The notes: generated by a model not told the origin, from the sequence alone. Counted from the first letter of the stretch, positions 1 through 9,168 are shown. The stretch: DNA of 64,000 bases from Salinicola lusitanus (GCF_003206045.1 NZ_PZJM01000001.1:124807-188806), one strand, 5' to 3'. Program-made: numbers and translations.

Positions 1-1
1 C

Positions 2-97
2 CGCTCGCCCGACGCCGGCGAGGCGGCGCTGGATTACCACATCGGCGTCGCCCAGCAGCGGGTGGTGGAGATGTTCCGGGAACGTGCCAAGGGCTGA
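2..97 (+). CDS. C-terminal end of a probable GntR-family (FCD domain) regulator, truncated by the window
   Basis: Only the last 31 codons are present; the frame runs in from the left edge and stops with TGA at 95-97. The visible part has an acidic/alanine stretch, then DYHIGV and a helix ending in FRERAKG. This resembles the last helix of FCD ligand-binding domains, where a (D/S)P-x-A-A-x-x-A-x-x-x-HI pattern is usual. It lies about 90 bases before the deacetylase operon on the same strand, a normal place for a catabolic regulator. Too little is visible to exclude another helical family. Confidence 0.4.
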   Translation, partial: RSPDAGEAALDYHIGVAQQRVVEMFRERAKG

Positions 98-187
98 CTG
101 CGGCTTCGGCGCTCGTGGGCACGACAGACGGCTCTGGCCGCGCGGCTGACGCCGGTGTCGAAGACTTTCCGACAAGTGGAGAACAAT

Positions 188-1213
188 ATGCATGTCTTCG
201 TCAGTGACGCTCACCGCGATCACGACCCGCAGTTCTTCGTCGTGCGCGGTCAGGTCCGCCGCAGCAACGAGCAGCCGGAGCGGGCCGATCGCCTGCAGCG
301 CTCTGCGGCCAGCGCCGGCCATACCCTCGTCACCGCGGATACCGAGGTCGACCACGACACGCTGGCAGCCGTGCATACGCCGCGCTATCTCGACTTCCTC
401 GAACACGTCCATAGCCGCTGGCTGGCCCTGGAGGACCGCAACCCGGAGGAGGTGGTCGCCAACGTCCACCCCTTTCCCGGCGAGCCCTGCACCTACCCGG
501 ATCATCTGGTCGGGCGGGTCGGCTTCCACCTGGGCGATATGGCCGCCTCGATCGGGCCCGGCACCTGGCGGGCGGCGAGAGGTGCCGCCCAGTGCGCCCT
601 GGGCGCGGCTCGCCACGTCCAGTCAGGCCACCGCCTCGCCTATGCGCTGTGCCGCCCCCCGGGGCACCACGCCTATGCAGAGCGTGCCAACGGTTTCTGC
701 TATCTCAACAACGCCGCCATCGCCGCCAGCGAGCTGCGCAGCCACCATGCGCGGGTGGCGATACTCGATATCGACGTTCACCACGGCAATGGCACCCAGG
801 GCATCTTCTACCACCGCGACGACGTGCTGACGGTCTCGCTGCACGCCGACCCGCACTTCATGACGCCCTTCTTCACCGGTCACGCCCATGAAACCGGGCG
901 CGATGCCGGCGAGGGCTACAACCTCAACCTGCCGCTGCCCCAGGGGCTCGAGACCGATGGTTACCTGCGCCAGCTGAGCCGCGCCTGCGAGCGCATCGCC
1001 GACTTCGCCCCCGGCGCGCTCGTCGTCTCGCTCGGTCTCGACATCTACGCACACGACCCCTACCAGGGTGTCGCGGTAACTACGGAGGGCTTTGCGCGGA
1101 TCACCCACCAGATCGCCCAGCTCGGCCTGCCCACCGTCATCGTGCAGGAGGGGGGCTACCTCTCCGACGCCCTCGGCGACAACCTGATCAGCGCGCTGTC
1201 GGGGTTCGAATGA
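188..1213 (+). CDS. aphA: Acetylpolyamine amidohydrolase / class II histone deacetylase-like enzyme
   Basis: Zinc-dependent deacetylase of the arginase/HDAC fold, 341 aa, the same length as the well-known Mycoplana acetylpolyamine amidohydrolase. The ATG at 188 is preferred to a GTG at 155 because GGAGAA lies six bases before it. The catalytic His pair is in RPPGHHA (H160, H161). The zinc ligands are D196 and H198 in DIDVHHG and D285 in SLGLDIYAHDP. The NGFCYLNN segment is also typical. The family removes acetyl groups from acetylputrescine, acetylcadaverine or related N-acetyl amines in the cytoplasm. Its stop overlaps the start of the next gene (ATGA), so it is translated with a kinase and a PLP enzyme, which suggests it supplies a free amine to them. 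The gene symbol is by family; the substrate is not shown. Confidence 0.85.
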   Translation: MHVFVSDAHRDHDPQFFVVRGQVRRSNEQPERADRLQRSAASAGHTLVTADTEVDHDTLAAVHTPRYLDFLEHVHSRWLALEDRNPEEVVANVHPFPGEPCTYPDHLVGRVGFHLGDMAASIGPGTWRAARGAAQCALGAARHVQSGHRLAYALCRPPGHHAYAERANGFCYLNNAAIAASELRSHHARVAILDIDVHHGNGTQGIFYHRDDVLTVSLHADPHFMTPFFTGHAHETGRDAGEGYNLNLPLPQGLETDGYLRQLSRACERIADFAPGALVVSLGLDIYAHDPYQGVAVTTEGFARITHQIAQLGLPTVIVQEGGYLSDALGDNLISALSGFE

Positions 1214-2307
1214 CGACGATTCCCGCACACGAGACCACGGACGTCCTCGCGGCCACGGCCCTGACGGTGTCGCCAGAGACCGCCCAACGAGTGCTGGCCG
1301 AGCGCTTCGGCCTCGCTGCCACCCTCGAGCCGCTCAGCGGCGAGCGCGACTGCAATTTCCGCGCGGCGACGGCCGACGGCCAGCGCTATCTGCTCAAGTT
1401 CACCCACCCGGCGGAGCGCCAGGCGGTGAGCGATTTTCAGGTCCGGGCGCTGATGCACCTGGCCGAACAGGACCCGGCCCTGCCGGTCCCGCGGGTGCTG
1501 CGCGACCGCGATGGCGATCCAGCGCCGCCGCTGCGTCTCGACGACGGCCGCGTCAGTCACGTGCGCCTGTCGACCTTCCTGCCCGGCACGCCACTGGCCG
1601 ACCGGGTGGCCTCCCCGCCTTTCCAGTTCAGGCTCGGCGGCTGGCTGGCGCGGATCGATACCGCCCTGGCCGACTTCGACCACCCGGTTCGCGAGCTGTC
1701 GATGCCATGGGACCTGCAGCGCGCCGACGACCTGCTGCCGCAGACCGACAGCCTCGATGACGCCTCGCGCCAGCGCATCCGCGACCTGCTCCAGCGCTTC
1801 GCCGAGCAGCTGCGCCCGCGCCTGGCGGTGCTGCCGCGTCAACCGATCCATAACGACCTCAACGGTCACAACGTGCTGTTTGCCCCGACCGCGGACGACG
1901 CCAACGCCGCGCCCGAACACCCCGCCGCGATCATCGATTTCGGCGACATGCTGTTCGCCCCGCGGGTGATCGATCTCGCCGTGGCCGCGGCCTACCAGAT
2001 GAAGGGTGCCGCCGATCCGCTGGCGGGGGCCCTGGCGCTGATCGCCGGCTATCATGCCCATTCGCCGCTCGACGAGACGGAGTGCGCGCTGCTGCGCGGC
2101 TTGATCGAGACCCGGCTGGCGATGGCGATTACCATCGCCACCCATCGCGCCGAGCGCTATCCGCAAAACGCCGACTACCTGCTGCGCAATACGGCGGCCT
2201 CCCGCCGGGCGCTGGAGCACTGCCTGAGCCTGCCCGCGGCGACCTTCCAGCGCCGCCTGAGCGAGGCCCTCGACTCACCCATCAATCCACCGGGTACGGG
2301 AGAGTGA
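1210..2307 (+). CDS. APH-family small-molecule kinase (hydroxylysine kinase-like)
   Basis: 365-aa aminoglycoside-phosphotransferase-fold kinase. The catalytic loop is HNDLNGHNVLF (about residue 214) and the metal-binding DFG-like motif is IIDFGD (about residue 240). An N-terminal lobe has a LLKFTHP segment that probably carries the ATP-contacting lysine. Members of this subfamily next to class III PLP enzymes resemble the human pair of 5-hydroxylysine kinase and phosphohydroxylysine phospholyase. It therefore probably phosphorylates the hydroxyl of an amino alcohol or hydroxy amino acid, not a drug. It overlaps the deacetylase by four bases and ends two bases before the next start. Another possibility is a homoserine or choline-type kinase. 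Confidence 0.75.
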   Translation: MTTIPAHETTDVLAATALTVSPETAQRVLAERFGLAATLEPLSGERDCNFRAATADGQRYLLKFTHPAERQAVSDFQVRALMHLAEQDPALPVPRVLRDRDGDPAPPLRLDDGRVSHVRLSTFLPGTPLADRVASPPFQFRLGGWLARIDTALADFDHPVRELSMPWDLQRADDLLPQTDSLDDASRQRIRDLLQRFAEQLRPRLAVLPRQPIHNDLNGHNVLFAPTADDANAAPEHPAAIIDFGDMLFAPRVIDLAVAAAYQMKGAADPLAGALALIAGYHAHSPLDETECALLRGLIETRLAMAITIATHRAERYPQNADYLLRNTAASRRALEHCLSLPAATFQRRLSEALDSPINPPGTGE

Positions 2308-2309
2308 AC

Positions 2310-3620
2310 ATGCAGGAGCCCAGCGTGAAAGATGACGATGCCGTCGATGCGGCCCTGCTGGCGCGGCGCCAGCGCCTGCTCGGCGCCTCCTACCGCCTGT
2401 TCTATCAGCGGCCGTTCCATCCCGTGCGCGGTGAGGGCGTGTGGCTCTTCGATCGTCACGGCACGGCGCACCTGGACGCCTACAACAACGTCGCCTGTGT
2501 CGGCCACTGCCACCCGAAGGTCGTGGCAGCCATCGCCAACCAGGCGGCCACCCTCAATACCCATACCCGCTACCTGCACGAGACGATCCTCGACTGCGCC
2601 GAGCGGCTGATCGACTCACTGCCGGCGCCGCAGGAACAGCTGGTCTTCACCTGCTCGGGCAGCGAGGCCAACGATCTCGCCCTGCGCATGGCCCGCGCCT
2701 TCACCGGCGGCGAGGGGCTGATCGTCACCGAGCTGGCCTATCACGGCGTGACCCAGGCGATCGCCGAGGCATCGCCCTCCCTCGGCAGCAAGGTCAAGCT
2801 GGGCAGGAGCGTGCGCACCGTGCCCGCACCGGTGGATCGCGGTGACGGCGTCGCAGCGATGGGTGCACGCTTCGCCGCCGGCGTGCAGGCGGCGATCGAC
2901 GATCTCGCCGCCCACGGCATCCGCCCCGCCGCGCTGCTGCTCGACAGCGTCTTCTCCAGCGACGGCATCGTGACCGATCCGGTCGGGTTTCTCGCCCCGG
3001 CGGTCGAGACCATCCGGCGTGCCGGCGGGCTCTATATCGCCGACGAAGTGCAGGCCGGGCTCGGCCGCACCGGCGTCCTGTGGGGTTTCCCACGCCACGG
3101 CGTCAGGGCCGACCTGGTCACGCTCGGCAAACCGCTGGGCAACGGCCACCCGGTGGCCGGGGTTGCCGGCCGGCGCGAGGTGATGGACCACTTCGGGGAG
3201 ACGGCGCGCTACTTCAATACCTTCGGCGGCAACCCCGTGGCCTGCGCCGCCGCGCTGGCGGTCCAGCGCGTCATGGCCGATGAGGATCTGGTGGCACAGG
3301 CCGCCGCGGTTGGCGCCGATCTGCACGCCGGCCTGGGTCGGATCGCGGCCACCACGGACCGGCTCGGCGCGGTGCGCGGTGCGGGTCTGCTGGCCGGTGT
3401 CGAGGTGCTCGATGCAAAGGGCGCACCGGACGCCGCGCTCGCGCAGGCGCTGGTCGACGGCCTGCGCGAGCGCCAGGTGCTGATCAGCGCCACCGGGCCA
3501 CAGGCCAATGTGCTGAAGATCCGCCCGCCGCTGGTCTTCAACCGCACACACGTCGAACGCCTGTGCGAGGTGCTGGAGGAGACCCTGGGCGACCTGCTCG
3601 AGACATGGCGCGACAGATAA
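2310..3620 (+). CDS. Class III PLP-dependent aminotransferase / O-phospho-amine phospholyase
   Basis: 436-aa fold-type I PLP enzyme. The ATG at 2310 is chosen because GGGAGAG lies just before it and it begins two bases after the kinase stop. Visible signatures are CSGSEANDLALRMAR (PLP phosphate site), DEVQAGLGRTG (the aspartate that contacts the pyridine nitrogen) and TLGKPLGNG with the Schiff-base lysine. The class includes acetylornithine and omega-amino aminotransferases, and also the ethanolamine-phosphate and phosphohydroxylysine phospholyases. The adjacent APH kinase argues for the phospholyase branch: the kinase adds phosphate and this enzyme eliminates it with ammonia to leave an aldehyde. 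That assignment is inference; an ordinary transaminase is the alternative. Confidence 0.8.
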   Translation: MQEPSVKDDDAVDAALLARRQRLLGASYRLFYQRPFHPVRGEGVWLFDRHGTAHLDAYNNVACVGHCHPKVVAAIANQAATLNTHTRYLHETILDCAERLIDSLPAPQEQLVFTCSGSEANDLALRMARAFTGGEGLIVTELAYHGVTQAIAEASPSLGSKVKLGRSVRTVPAPVDRGDGVAAMGARFAAGVQAAIDDLAAHGIRPAALLLDSVFSSDGIVTDPVGFLAPAVETIRRAGGLYIADEVQAGLGRTGVLWGFPRHGVRADLVTLGKPLGNGHPVAGVAGRREVMDHFGETARYFNTFGGNPVACAAALAVQRVMADEDLVAQAAAVGADLHAGLGRIAATTDRLGAVRGAGLLAGVEVLDAKGAPDAALAQALVDGLRERQVLISATGPQANVLKIRPPLVFNRTHVERLCEVLEETLGDLLETWRDR

Positions 3621-3664
3621 ATCCCGACAATGACGTTCCTGGCAGCCAGCCACTAACATGAAGA

Positions 3665-3733
3665 GCCAGGCGCGGTGATAGACCGCTGCAAGTAGCAGGC
3701 TGAACATGAGGAAAATGCCCAGCGGCCTGGCTT
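3665..3733. other. Branched inverted-repeat structure in the gap after the aminotransferase
   Basis: The 165-base gap 3621-3785 holds no gene. An outer pair AGCCAGGC (3665-3672) and GCCTGGCT (3726-3733) is perfect over eight bases. Directly inside it are GCGGT/ACCGC (3673-3677 with 3683-3687) and GCTG/CAGC (3700-3703 with 3721-3724). Together these could fold as a multi-branched element. There is no U-run, so it is not a standard terminator. It may be a structured leader for the downstream SDR, or chance. Confidence 0.3.
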
Positions 3734-3785
3734 GGCCCTCACCCGTCACCCCACCCGTCATTCCATCCCAACCAGGAGAGAGATC

Positions 3786-4478
3786 ATGTCCGACGCCCCG
3801 GTTGCCATGATCAGTGGCGCCAATCGAGGCATTGGCGCCAGCATTGCCGACACCCTGCTGGCCGCCGGCTGGCGCGTGAGTCTTGGCTGCCGTACCCCGC
3901 CCAGCGAACGTCCGACGCGCGACGACTGGCTGAGCTGTCACTACGATGCCCTCGATGCCGCCAGCGGCCAGGCCTGGGTCGATGAAACCCTGCGCACCTT
4001 CGGCCGCCTGGATGCCTTGATCAACAACGCCGGTATCCTCAGCCAATCGACGGTGCTGGAGGCGAGTGGCGATGAGTTCGACCGCGTGATGGCGGTCAAT
4101 GCCCGCGCGCCGATGCTGCTCACCCAGCAAGCCTGGCCGCACCTGGTCGCCGCCGAACAGGGCAAGGTGATCTCGATCGTCTCGCTCTCCGGGCTGAGGG
4201 TCAGATCCGCCGCTTCCGGTCTCTACGCGATGAGCAAGTTTGCCGCCCAGGCGTTCGTCCACGGCTTGCGCCACTGCACGGCGGGCACCCGTGTCCGCGC
4301 CACCGCGATCTGCCCCGGCTTCGTCGCGACCGACATGGCCGCGGCCGCTCAGGTCGATGGCGCCAGCGTCACCCAACCCGAGGAGGTCGCCCGCGTGGTG
4401 CAGATGCTCGTCACGCTGCCGCCCTCCGCCGGCATCGCCACGGTCCCGATCAACTGGCAGATCGAGGACACGGTCTGA
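3786..4478 (+). CDS. Short-chain dehydrogenase/reductase
   Basis: 230-aa classical SDR. The start is the ATG at 3786, preceded by AGGAGAGAGATC; a longer open frame exists but lacks a ribosome site. The Rossmann glycine motif is SGANRGIG (residues 10-17), followed by NNAG (about 83) and the active-site Ser and YAMSK. PGFVATDMA follows the active site as usual. It should use NAD(P)(H) on an alcohol or carbonyl in the cytoplasm. It follows the deacetylase/kinase/PLP operon after a 165-base gap. It could act on the aldehyde that such a lyase would release, but nothing in the sequence fixes the substrate. Confidence 0.85.
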   Translation: MSDAPVAMISGANRGIGASIADTLLAAGWRVSLGCRTPPSERPTRDDWLSCHYDALDAASGQAWVDETLRTFGRLDALINNAGILSQSTVLEASGDEFDRVMAVNARAPMLLTQQAWPHLVAAEQGKVISIVSLSGLRVRSAASGLYAMSKFAAQAFVHGLRHCTAGTRVRATAICPGFVATDMAAAAQVDGASVTQPEEVARVVQMLVTLPPSAGIATVPINWQIEDTV

Positions 4479-4680
4479 TTCGCCATCATCGCCGGCGGGA
4501 CGCGGGTGCCGAGAAGGCGAGCCCGGCGCGACACTCGCGCCTCGGGGTCTCGCGTCCGGGCGTCGGGCGTGGTGCAACGGCTATCGACATGGCAGCTGTC
4601 GACATGGGCTGAGCGCCGGCATCACGGACAACCGACGATACCCATGGCAAGATGGCCTTTTGACACGCGGCACACTCGCT

Positions 4681-5277
4681 ATGACCTCTCCTGCCTTGAC
4701 GCCAATACGCCACTGGGTCTTCGACATGGATGGCACGCTCACCGTTGGTGTGCACGACTTCCCGGCGATCCGCCGCGAGCTGGAGATACCCGAAGGCGCC
4801 GATATCCTGCACCACCTGGAGACGCTCCCGGCTGCCGAGCGCGACGCCAAGCACCGCTGGCTGCTCGAGCATGAACGTGCGCTGGCGATGCGTTCGACCG
4901 CCGCCACCGGTGCGGTCGAGCTGATAAAGGCGCTGCGTGATCGCGGCTGCCGGCTGGGCATCCTGACACGCAATGCCAAGGAGCTGGCGCATATCACCCT
5001 GGAGGCGATCGGCCTCGCCGACTGCTTCGCCCACGCGGACGTGCTCGGCCGCGACGAAGCGCCGCCCAAACCCCACCCCGGCGGCCTCGACCACTTCATC
5101 CATCACTGGCGGGTCGAACCCTCGGCGGTGGTCATGGTCGGCGACAGCCCGCTGGATCTCGAGTGCGGTCGCGCCGCCGGTACCCGCACCATCCTGGTCA
5201 ACGTCGCGGACAACCACTGGCCAAGCCTCACCGACTGGCACCATCAGGATTGTCGAGGACTGCTGGCACAGCTTTGA
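4681..5277 (+). CDS. HAD-superfamily phosphatase (phosphoglycolate phosphatase/beta-phosphoglucomutase type)
   Basis: 198 aa. HAD motif I is FDMDGTL near residue 15, motif II lies in LGILTRN with its Thr, the motif III lysine is in PPKPHPGG and motif IV is MVGDSPLDLECGRAAG. The cap is a short helical C1 insert, so the substrate is probably a small phosphate ester. The first in-frame ATG after the conserved region begins is at 4681; no strong ribosome site is seen, so translation may be weak. It sits alone between the SDR and the sit operon; about 200 bases before it carry no recognisable gene. Confidence 0.8.
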   Translation: MTSPALTPIRHWVFDMDGTLTVGVHDFPAIRRELEIPEGADILHHLETLPAAERDAKHRWLLEHERALAMRSTAATGAVELIKALRDRGCRLGILTRNAKELAHITLEAIGLADCFAHADVLGRDEAPPKPHPGGLDHFIHHWRVEPSAVVMVGDSPLDLECGRAAGTRTILVNVADNHWPSLTDWHHQDCRGLLAQL

Positions 5278-5402
5278 GCCCGAGCGCCTGCGGGCGCGGC
5301 GCCGTCCGGCACGCTCTCGCCCTCACCACCGGTTTGGCCGTCCCCCGCTTCAGACCCTCTCCTTCCGATTGACGTCGCTTTTCCCTTCACAGCCGAATCA
5401 AC

Positions 5403-5449
5403 CGATGCTATACATCGAAACCAAAGGAACACCATTTAACCGGGGTAAA
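5403..5449 (+). promoter_or_regulatory. Candidate operator region before sitABCD
   Basis: Two dyads lie in the 273-base gap before sitA. CGATG (5403-5407) and CATCG (5413-5417) are a perfect inverted repeat around CTATA, and TTTAACC/GGGTAAA (5435-5449) is a near-perfect one. Sit/Mnt importers are normally repressed by MntR or Fur. Neither dyad is a textbook box for them, so the regulator is unknown. Confidence 0.35.
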
Positions 5450-5550
5450 AAAAGAATCGCGCTAACGTTTCGCGCTCGAAGCACTGCGTGGGCTTGGAGC
5501 ACAACGATCGCGACTACCCTGGCCAATCTCGTTTCGAGTAGGAGCGCCTC

Positions 5551-6480
5551 ATGCCTGGGATGATGGATCGACGTTGGACACTGGTGCGGATCGTGACCTT
5601 CGCGATGCTGCTGATCGCGCTGCCGGCCTTCGCGCAGGATGCCGAGCGGAAAAAGTTCAAGGCGGTGACGACGTTCACGGTGATCGCGGATATGGCCCAG
5701 AACGTGGCCGGGGATGCCGCCACGGTGGAATCCATCACCCGTCCGGGCGCCGAGATCCACAATTATGCGCCGACCCCGCGCGACATACTGCGTGCCCAGG
5801 ATGCCGACATGATCCTCTGGAACGGGCTCGACCTGGAGCGCTGGTTCGAGCGCTTCTTCCACAACCTGCAGGAGGTACCGAGTGTCGTGGTCTCCGAGGG
5901 CGTGAGCCCGATCAGCATCGCCGAAGGGCCCTACGACGGCAAACCCAACCCGCATGCCTGGATGTCACCGGCGAGTGCGATGATCTACGTCGACAACATT
6001 CGCGACGCCTTCATCCAGTACGACCCGGACAATGCCGACACCTACCGCGACAATGCGGCGCGCTACAAGCAGCAGATCGAGGCTGCCGTGGCGCCGATCC
6101 GTGAAGCGCTGGCCCAGATCCCGGAGGCGCATCGCTGGCTGGTGACCAGCGAGGGGGCATTCTCCTATCTGGCACGGGATTTCGACCTCCGCGAGCGCTA
6201 CCTGTGGCCGATCAACGCCGATCAGCAGGGTACGCCACAGCAGGTTCGCCAGGTCATCGACGTCATCCGCGCCAACGATATTCCGGTCATCTTCAGCGAG
6301 AGTACCGTCTCCGACAAGCCGGCCCGCCAAGTGGCCCGCGAAACCGGCATTCACTATGGCGGTGTCCTTTACGTGGATTCGCTCAGCGATCCCGATGGCG
6401 CGGTACCGACCTATATCGATCTGCTGCGCGTCACCACCGAGACCATCGTGGACGGCCTGAATCAGGGAGCCTCTTCATGA
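5551..6480 (+). CDS. sitA: Mn/Fe ABC transporter periplasmic binding protein
   Basis: 309-aa cluster A-I metal-binding protein. A signal peptide spans about residues 9-28 (hydrophobic run, cleavage after AFA). The metal ligands expected for the SitA/YfeA/MntC branch are present: H70 (AEIHNYAPT), H135 (NPHAWMSP), E201 (TSEGAFSY) and D276 (YVDSLS). The His-His-Glu-Asp set is typical of Mn/Fe binding, and there is no His-rich zinc loop as in ZnuA. AGGAG precedes the ATG. It is the first gene of a four-gene operon whose members overlap by four bases each. It captures metal in the periplasm and hands it to the permease pair SitC/SitD. Confidence 0.92.
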   Translation: MPGMMDRRWTLVRIVTFAMLLIALPAFAQDAERKKFKAVTTFTVIADMAQNVAGDAATVESITRPGAEIHNYAPTPRDILRAQDADMILWNGLDLERWFERFFHNLQEVPSVVVSEGVSPISIAEGPYDGKPNPHAWMSPASAMIYVDNIRDAFIQYDPDNADTYRDNAARYKQQIEAAVAPIREALAQIPEAHRWLVTSEGAFSYLARDFDLRERYLWPINADQQGTPQQVRQVIDVIRANDIPVIFSESTVSDKPARQVARETGIHYGGVLYVDSLSDPDGAVPTYIDLLRVTTETIVDGLNQGASS

Positions 6481-7403
6481 CGAGGCGGCGCGATACGGCA
6501 CCTGCCGATCACAAGGCGGATGCCACGACTGCCGATCGGGCCGGCGCGGGCATCCGTGTGACCGACGCCGCCGTCATCTATCGCAACGGGCACACCGCGC
6601 TGCGCGATACCAGTTTCGAGATCCCCACCGGTACGATCACCGCGCTGGTCGGCGTCAACGGTTCCGGCAAGTCGACCCTGTTCAAGGCGATCATGGGCTT
6701 CGTGCGCCTGGCCCGGGGCGAAATACGCGTACTGGGGGTGCCAGCGCGCGTGGCGCTCAAGCGCAACCTGATCGCTTATGTGCCGCAGTCGGAGGAAGTC
6801 GACTGGAACTTTCCGGTGCTGGTCGAGGGCGTGGTGATGATGGGCCGCTACGGGCACATGGGCATGCTCAGAATCCCCAAGCGCCAGGATCGCGAGGCGG
6901 TCGAGACGGCACTGGCCCGGGTCGATATGCAGGCGTTCCGCCAGCGCCAGATCGGTGAACTCTCCGGCGGCCAGAAGAAACGTGTGTTCCTGGCCCGTGC
7001 GCTGGCCCAGGACAGCCGCGTGATTCTGCTCGACGAGCCGTTCACCGGCGTCGATGTGCAGACCGAGGACCGGATCATCCACCTGCTGAGAGAGCTGCGC
7101 GCCGAGGGGCGGGTGATGCTGGTCTCGACCCACAATCTCGGTTCGGTTCCGGAGTTCTGCGACCGCACGGTGATGATCAAGGGCACGGTGCTCGCCCACG
7201 GCCCCACCGACGAGATATTCACCCAGCACAACCTCGAGCGCGCCTTCGGCGGCGTGCTGCGGCACTTCGTGCTCGACCAATCCCAACAGGCCGGCGCGCC
7301 GCCCCAGGCCGTGGGGGTGTTCACCGACGATGAACGGCCCCTGGTGCTGCAGAACGGCATCGCCGCCAGGCGGCCCTCGAGCAAGCCGGGGGAGCGACGA
7401 TGA
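6477..7403 (+). CDS. sitB: Mn/Fe ABC transporter ATP-binding protein
   Basis: 308-aa ABC ATPase. Walker [10 protein letters not shown] is at residues 59-67, the signature LSGGQKKR at 162-169, Walker B VILLDEP at 182-188, and a switch His follows in STHNLG. The ATG at 6477 overlaps the sitA stop. About 30 extra N-terminal residues, rich in Asp/Arg/Ala, precede the core, and a C-terminal tail follows it. It should power manganese or ferrous iron import at the inner face of the membrane with SitC and SitD. Confidence 0.92.
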   Translation: MTRRRDTAPADHKADATTADRAGAGIRVTDAAVIYRNGHTALRDTSFEIPTGTITALVGVNGSGKSTLFKAIMGFVRLARGEIRVLGVPARVALKRNLIAYVPQSEEVDWNFPVLVEGVVMMGRYGHMGMLRIPKRQDREAVETALARVDMQAFRQRQIGELSGGQKKRVFLARALAQDSRVILLDEPFTGVDVQTEDRIIHLLRELRAEGRVMLVSTHNLGSVPEFCDRTVMIKGTVLAHGPTDEIFTQHNLERAFGGVLRHFVLDQSQQAGAPPQAVGVFTDDERPLVLQNGIAARRPSSKPGERR

Positions 7404-8308
7404 TCGGTGCGCTGCTCGAACCCTTCGGCTACGGCTATATGCAGAATGCCATGTGGGTATCCGCACTGGTCGGTGGGGTCTGCGCGTTTCTCTCCTGCTA
7501 CCTGATGCTCAAGGGGTGGTCACTGATCGGCGACGCGCTGTCGCACTCGATCGTGCCTGGCGTCGCCGGTGCCTACATGCTGGGGCTGCCGTTCTCGCTC
7601 GGCGCCTTCTTCGCCGGTGGGCTGGCCTCCGCGACGATGCTGTTTCTCAACCAGCGCAGCAAGCTGAAGGAAGACGTCATCATCGGCCTGATCTTCAGCT
7701 CGTTCTTCGGCCTGGGGCTGTTCATGGTGTCGCTGTCGCCGACCTCGGTGAATATCCAGACCATCGTGCTCGGCAACATTCTGGCGATCACCCCCGCCGA
7801 CACGCTCCAGCTGGTGGCGATCGCGGTGGTATCGCTGGTCGTGCTGCTGGCCAAGTGGAAGGATCTGATGGTGACCTTCTTCGACGAGAACCATGCCCGC
7901 TCGATCGGGCTCAATCCCACGGCGCTCAAGATCCTGTTCTTCACCCTGCTGGCCGCTTCCACCGTCGCGGCGCTGCAGACGGTCGGTGCCTTTCTGGTGA
8001 TCTGCATGGTCATCACCCCGGGCGCGACGGCCTATCTGCTCAGCGACCGCTTCCCGCGCCTGCTGATCATCGCGGTGACGATCGGCACGCTGACCAGCTT
8101 CTTCGGCGCCTATGCCAGCTACTTTCTCGACGGCGCCACCGGCGGCATCATCGTCGTGCTGCAGACGGTGCTGTTCCTTCTGGCGTTCGTATTCGCACCC
8201 AACCACGGCATGCTGGCGGCGAGACGCAGGGCCGCCGCATCGCTGGCGCAGTCATCGACGAGCCAGACACGATCGCCAGCCACCGGGCCCACGGAGTCAC
8301 CTCGATGA
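7400..8308 (+). CDS. sitC: Mn/Fe ABC transporter permease, first subunit
   Basis: 302-aa ABC-3 family permease with about eight to nine hydrophobic segments from residue 12 to about 275. Family landmarks are [18 protein letters not shown] near residue 36 and [13 protein letters not shown] near residue 208. Its ATG overlaps the sitB stop, and the last codons overlap sitD. The soluble C-terminal tail (about residues 275-302) is polar and Ser/Thr-rich. It pairs with SitD, a paralogue, as the heterodimeric membrane channel. Confidence 0.92.
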   Translation: MIGALLEPFGYGYMQNAMWVSALVGGVCAFLSCYLMLKGWSLIGDALSHSIVPGVAGAYMLGLPFSLGAFFAGGLASATMLFLNQRSKLKEDVIIGLIFSSFFGLGLFMVSLSPTSVNIQTIVLGNILAITPADTLQLVAIAVVSLVVLLAKWKDLMVTFFDENHARSIGLNPTALKILFFTLLAASTVAALQTVGAFLVICMVITPGATAYLLSDRFPRLLIIAVTIGTLTSFFGAYASYFLDGATGGIIVVLQTVLFLLAFVFAPNHGMLAARRRAAASLAQSSTSQTRSPATGPTESPR

Positions 8309-9168
8309 GCGGGTTCGAGACGCTGCTGATGCCGTTCCAGTTCGGCTTCATGGTCAACGCCATGATCATCGCGGTGCTGGTGACCATCCCGATGTCCCTG
8401 CTCTCCTGCTTTCTGGTCCTCAAGGGCTGGTCGCTGATGGGCGACGCCATCTCCCACGCGGTCTTCCCGGGTGTCGTGATCGCCTATCTCGTCGGCATCC
8501 CCTACGCCATCGGCGCCTTCGTCGCCGGCATGTTCTGTGCCGTTGCCACCGGCTTCCTCGAGGAGAACAGCCGTATCAAGCAGGATACCGTCATGGGTAT
8601 CGTCTACTCCGGCATGTTCGGCATCGGCCTGGTGCTGTTCGTCAAGATCCAGTCAACGGTCCACCTCGACCACATCCTGTTCGGCGACATTCTCGGGGTC
8701 GCCTGGCGTGACATAGTGGAATCGGCGCTGATCGCCCTGGTCACCGTTGGCGTCATCGGCGTGAAGTGGAAGGAGTTTCTGCTCCACGCCTTCGACCCGA
8801 CCCAGGCCCGGGCGGTGGGACTGCGAACCGGGCTGCTGCACTATGGCCTGCTCTGCCTGATGTCGCTGACCATCGTCGGCGCCCTGAAGGCGGCGGGGAT
8901 CATCCTGGCTATTGCCCTGCTGATCGCGCCCGGCGCCATCGCCTTCCTGCTGACCCGGCGCTTTGGCACCATGCTGCTGCTGTCGGTGACGATGTCGGCG
9001 ATCATCGCCTTCCTCGGTGTCTATCTCTCGTTCTTCCTGGACAGCGCCCCGGCCCCGACCATCGTGCTGCTGTTCTCGCTCGTCTTCATCGTGGCATTCG
9101 TCGTCTCGACGAGACGCACGGCGAAGCGCGAAGCCAGCGGCGGATCGCTACCCGTCGAGCGGCGCTGA
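8305..9168 (+). CDS. sitD: Mn/Fe ABC transporter permease, second subunit
   Basis: 287-aa ABC-3 permease, paralogous to SitC; the same LKGWSLMGDAISHAVFPG and IAPGAIAFLLTRRFG blocks are present. The ATG at 8305 overlaps the sitC stop by four bases; the longer open frame upstream only shadows sitC. It closes the sit operon. No strong terminator follows; the 185-base gap to the next gene is A/T-richer but holds nothing I can name. Confidence 0.92.
   Translation: MSGFETLLMPFQFGFMVNAMIIAVLVTIPMSLLSCFLVLKGWSLMGDAISHAVFPGVVIAYLVGIPYAIGAFVAGMFCAVATGFLEENSRIKQDTVMGIVYSGMFGIGLVLFVKIQSTVHLDHILFGDILGVAWRDIVESALIALVTVGVIGVKWKEFLLHAFDPTQARAVGLRTGLLHYGLLCLMSLTIVGALKAAGIILAIALLIAPGAIAFLLTRRFGTMLLLSVTMSAIIAFLGVYLSFFLDSAPAPTIVLLFSLVFIVAFVVSTRRTAKREASGGSLPVERR

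Noticed and set aside
2616-4577. A 653-codon open frame antisense to the aminotransferase and SDR genes
   Set aside because: It mirrors two well-supported genes, has low-complexity Arg/Gly/Ala/His content and no family motif; such frames are common opposite genes in G+C-rich DNA.
4479-4680. A regulatory RNA in the gap before the HAD phosphatase
   Set aside because: Only a short imperfect repeat of TCGACATGG was seen; no stable structure or promoter stands out.
7330-8304. A long N-terminal extension of SitD
   Set aside because: It only shadows sitC in another frame; SitD begins at the ATG overlapping the sitC stop.
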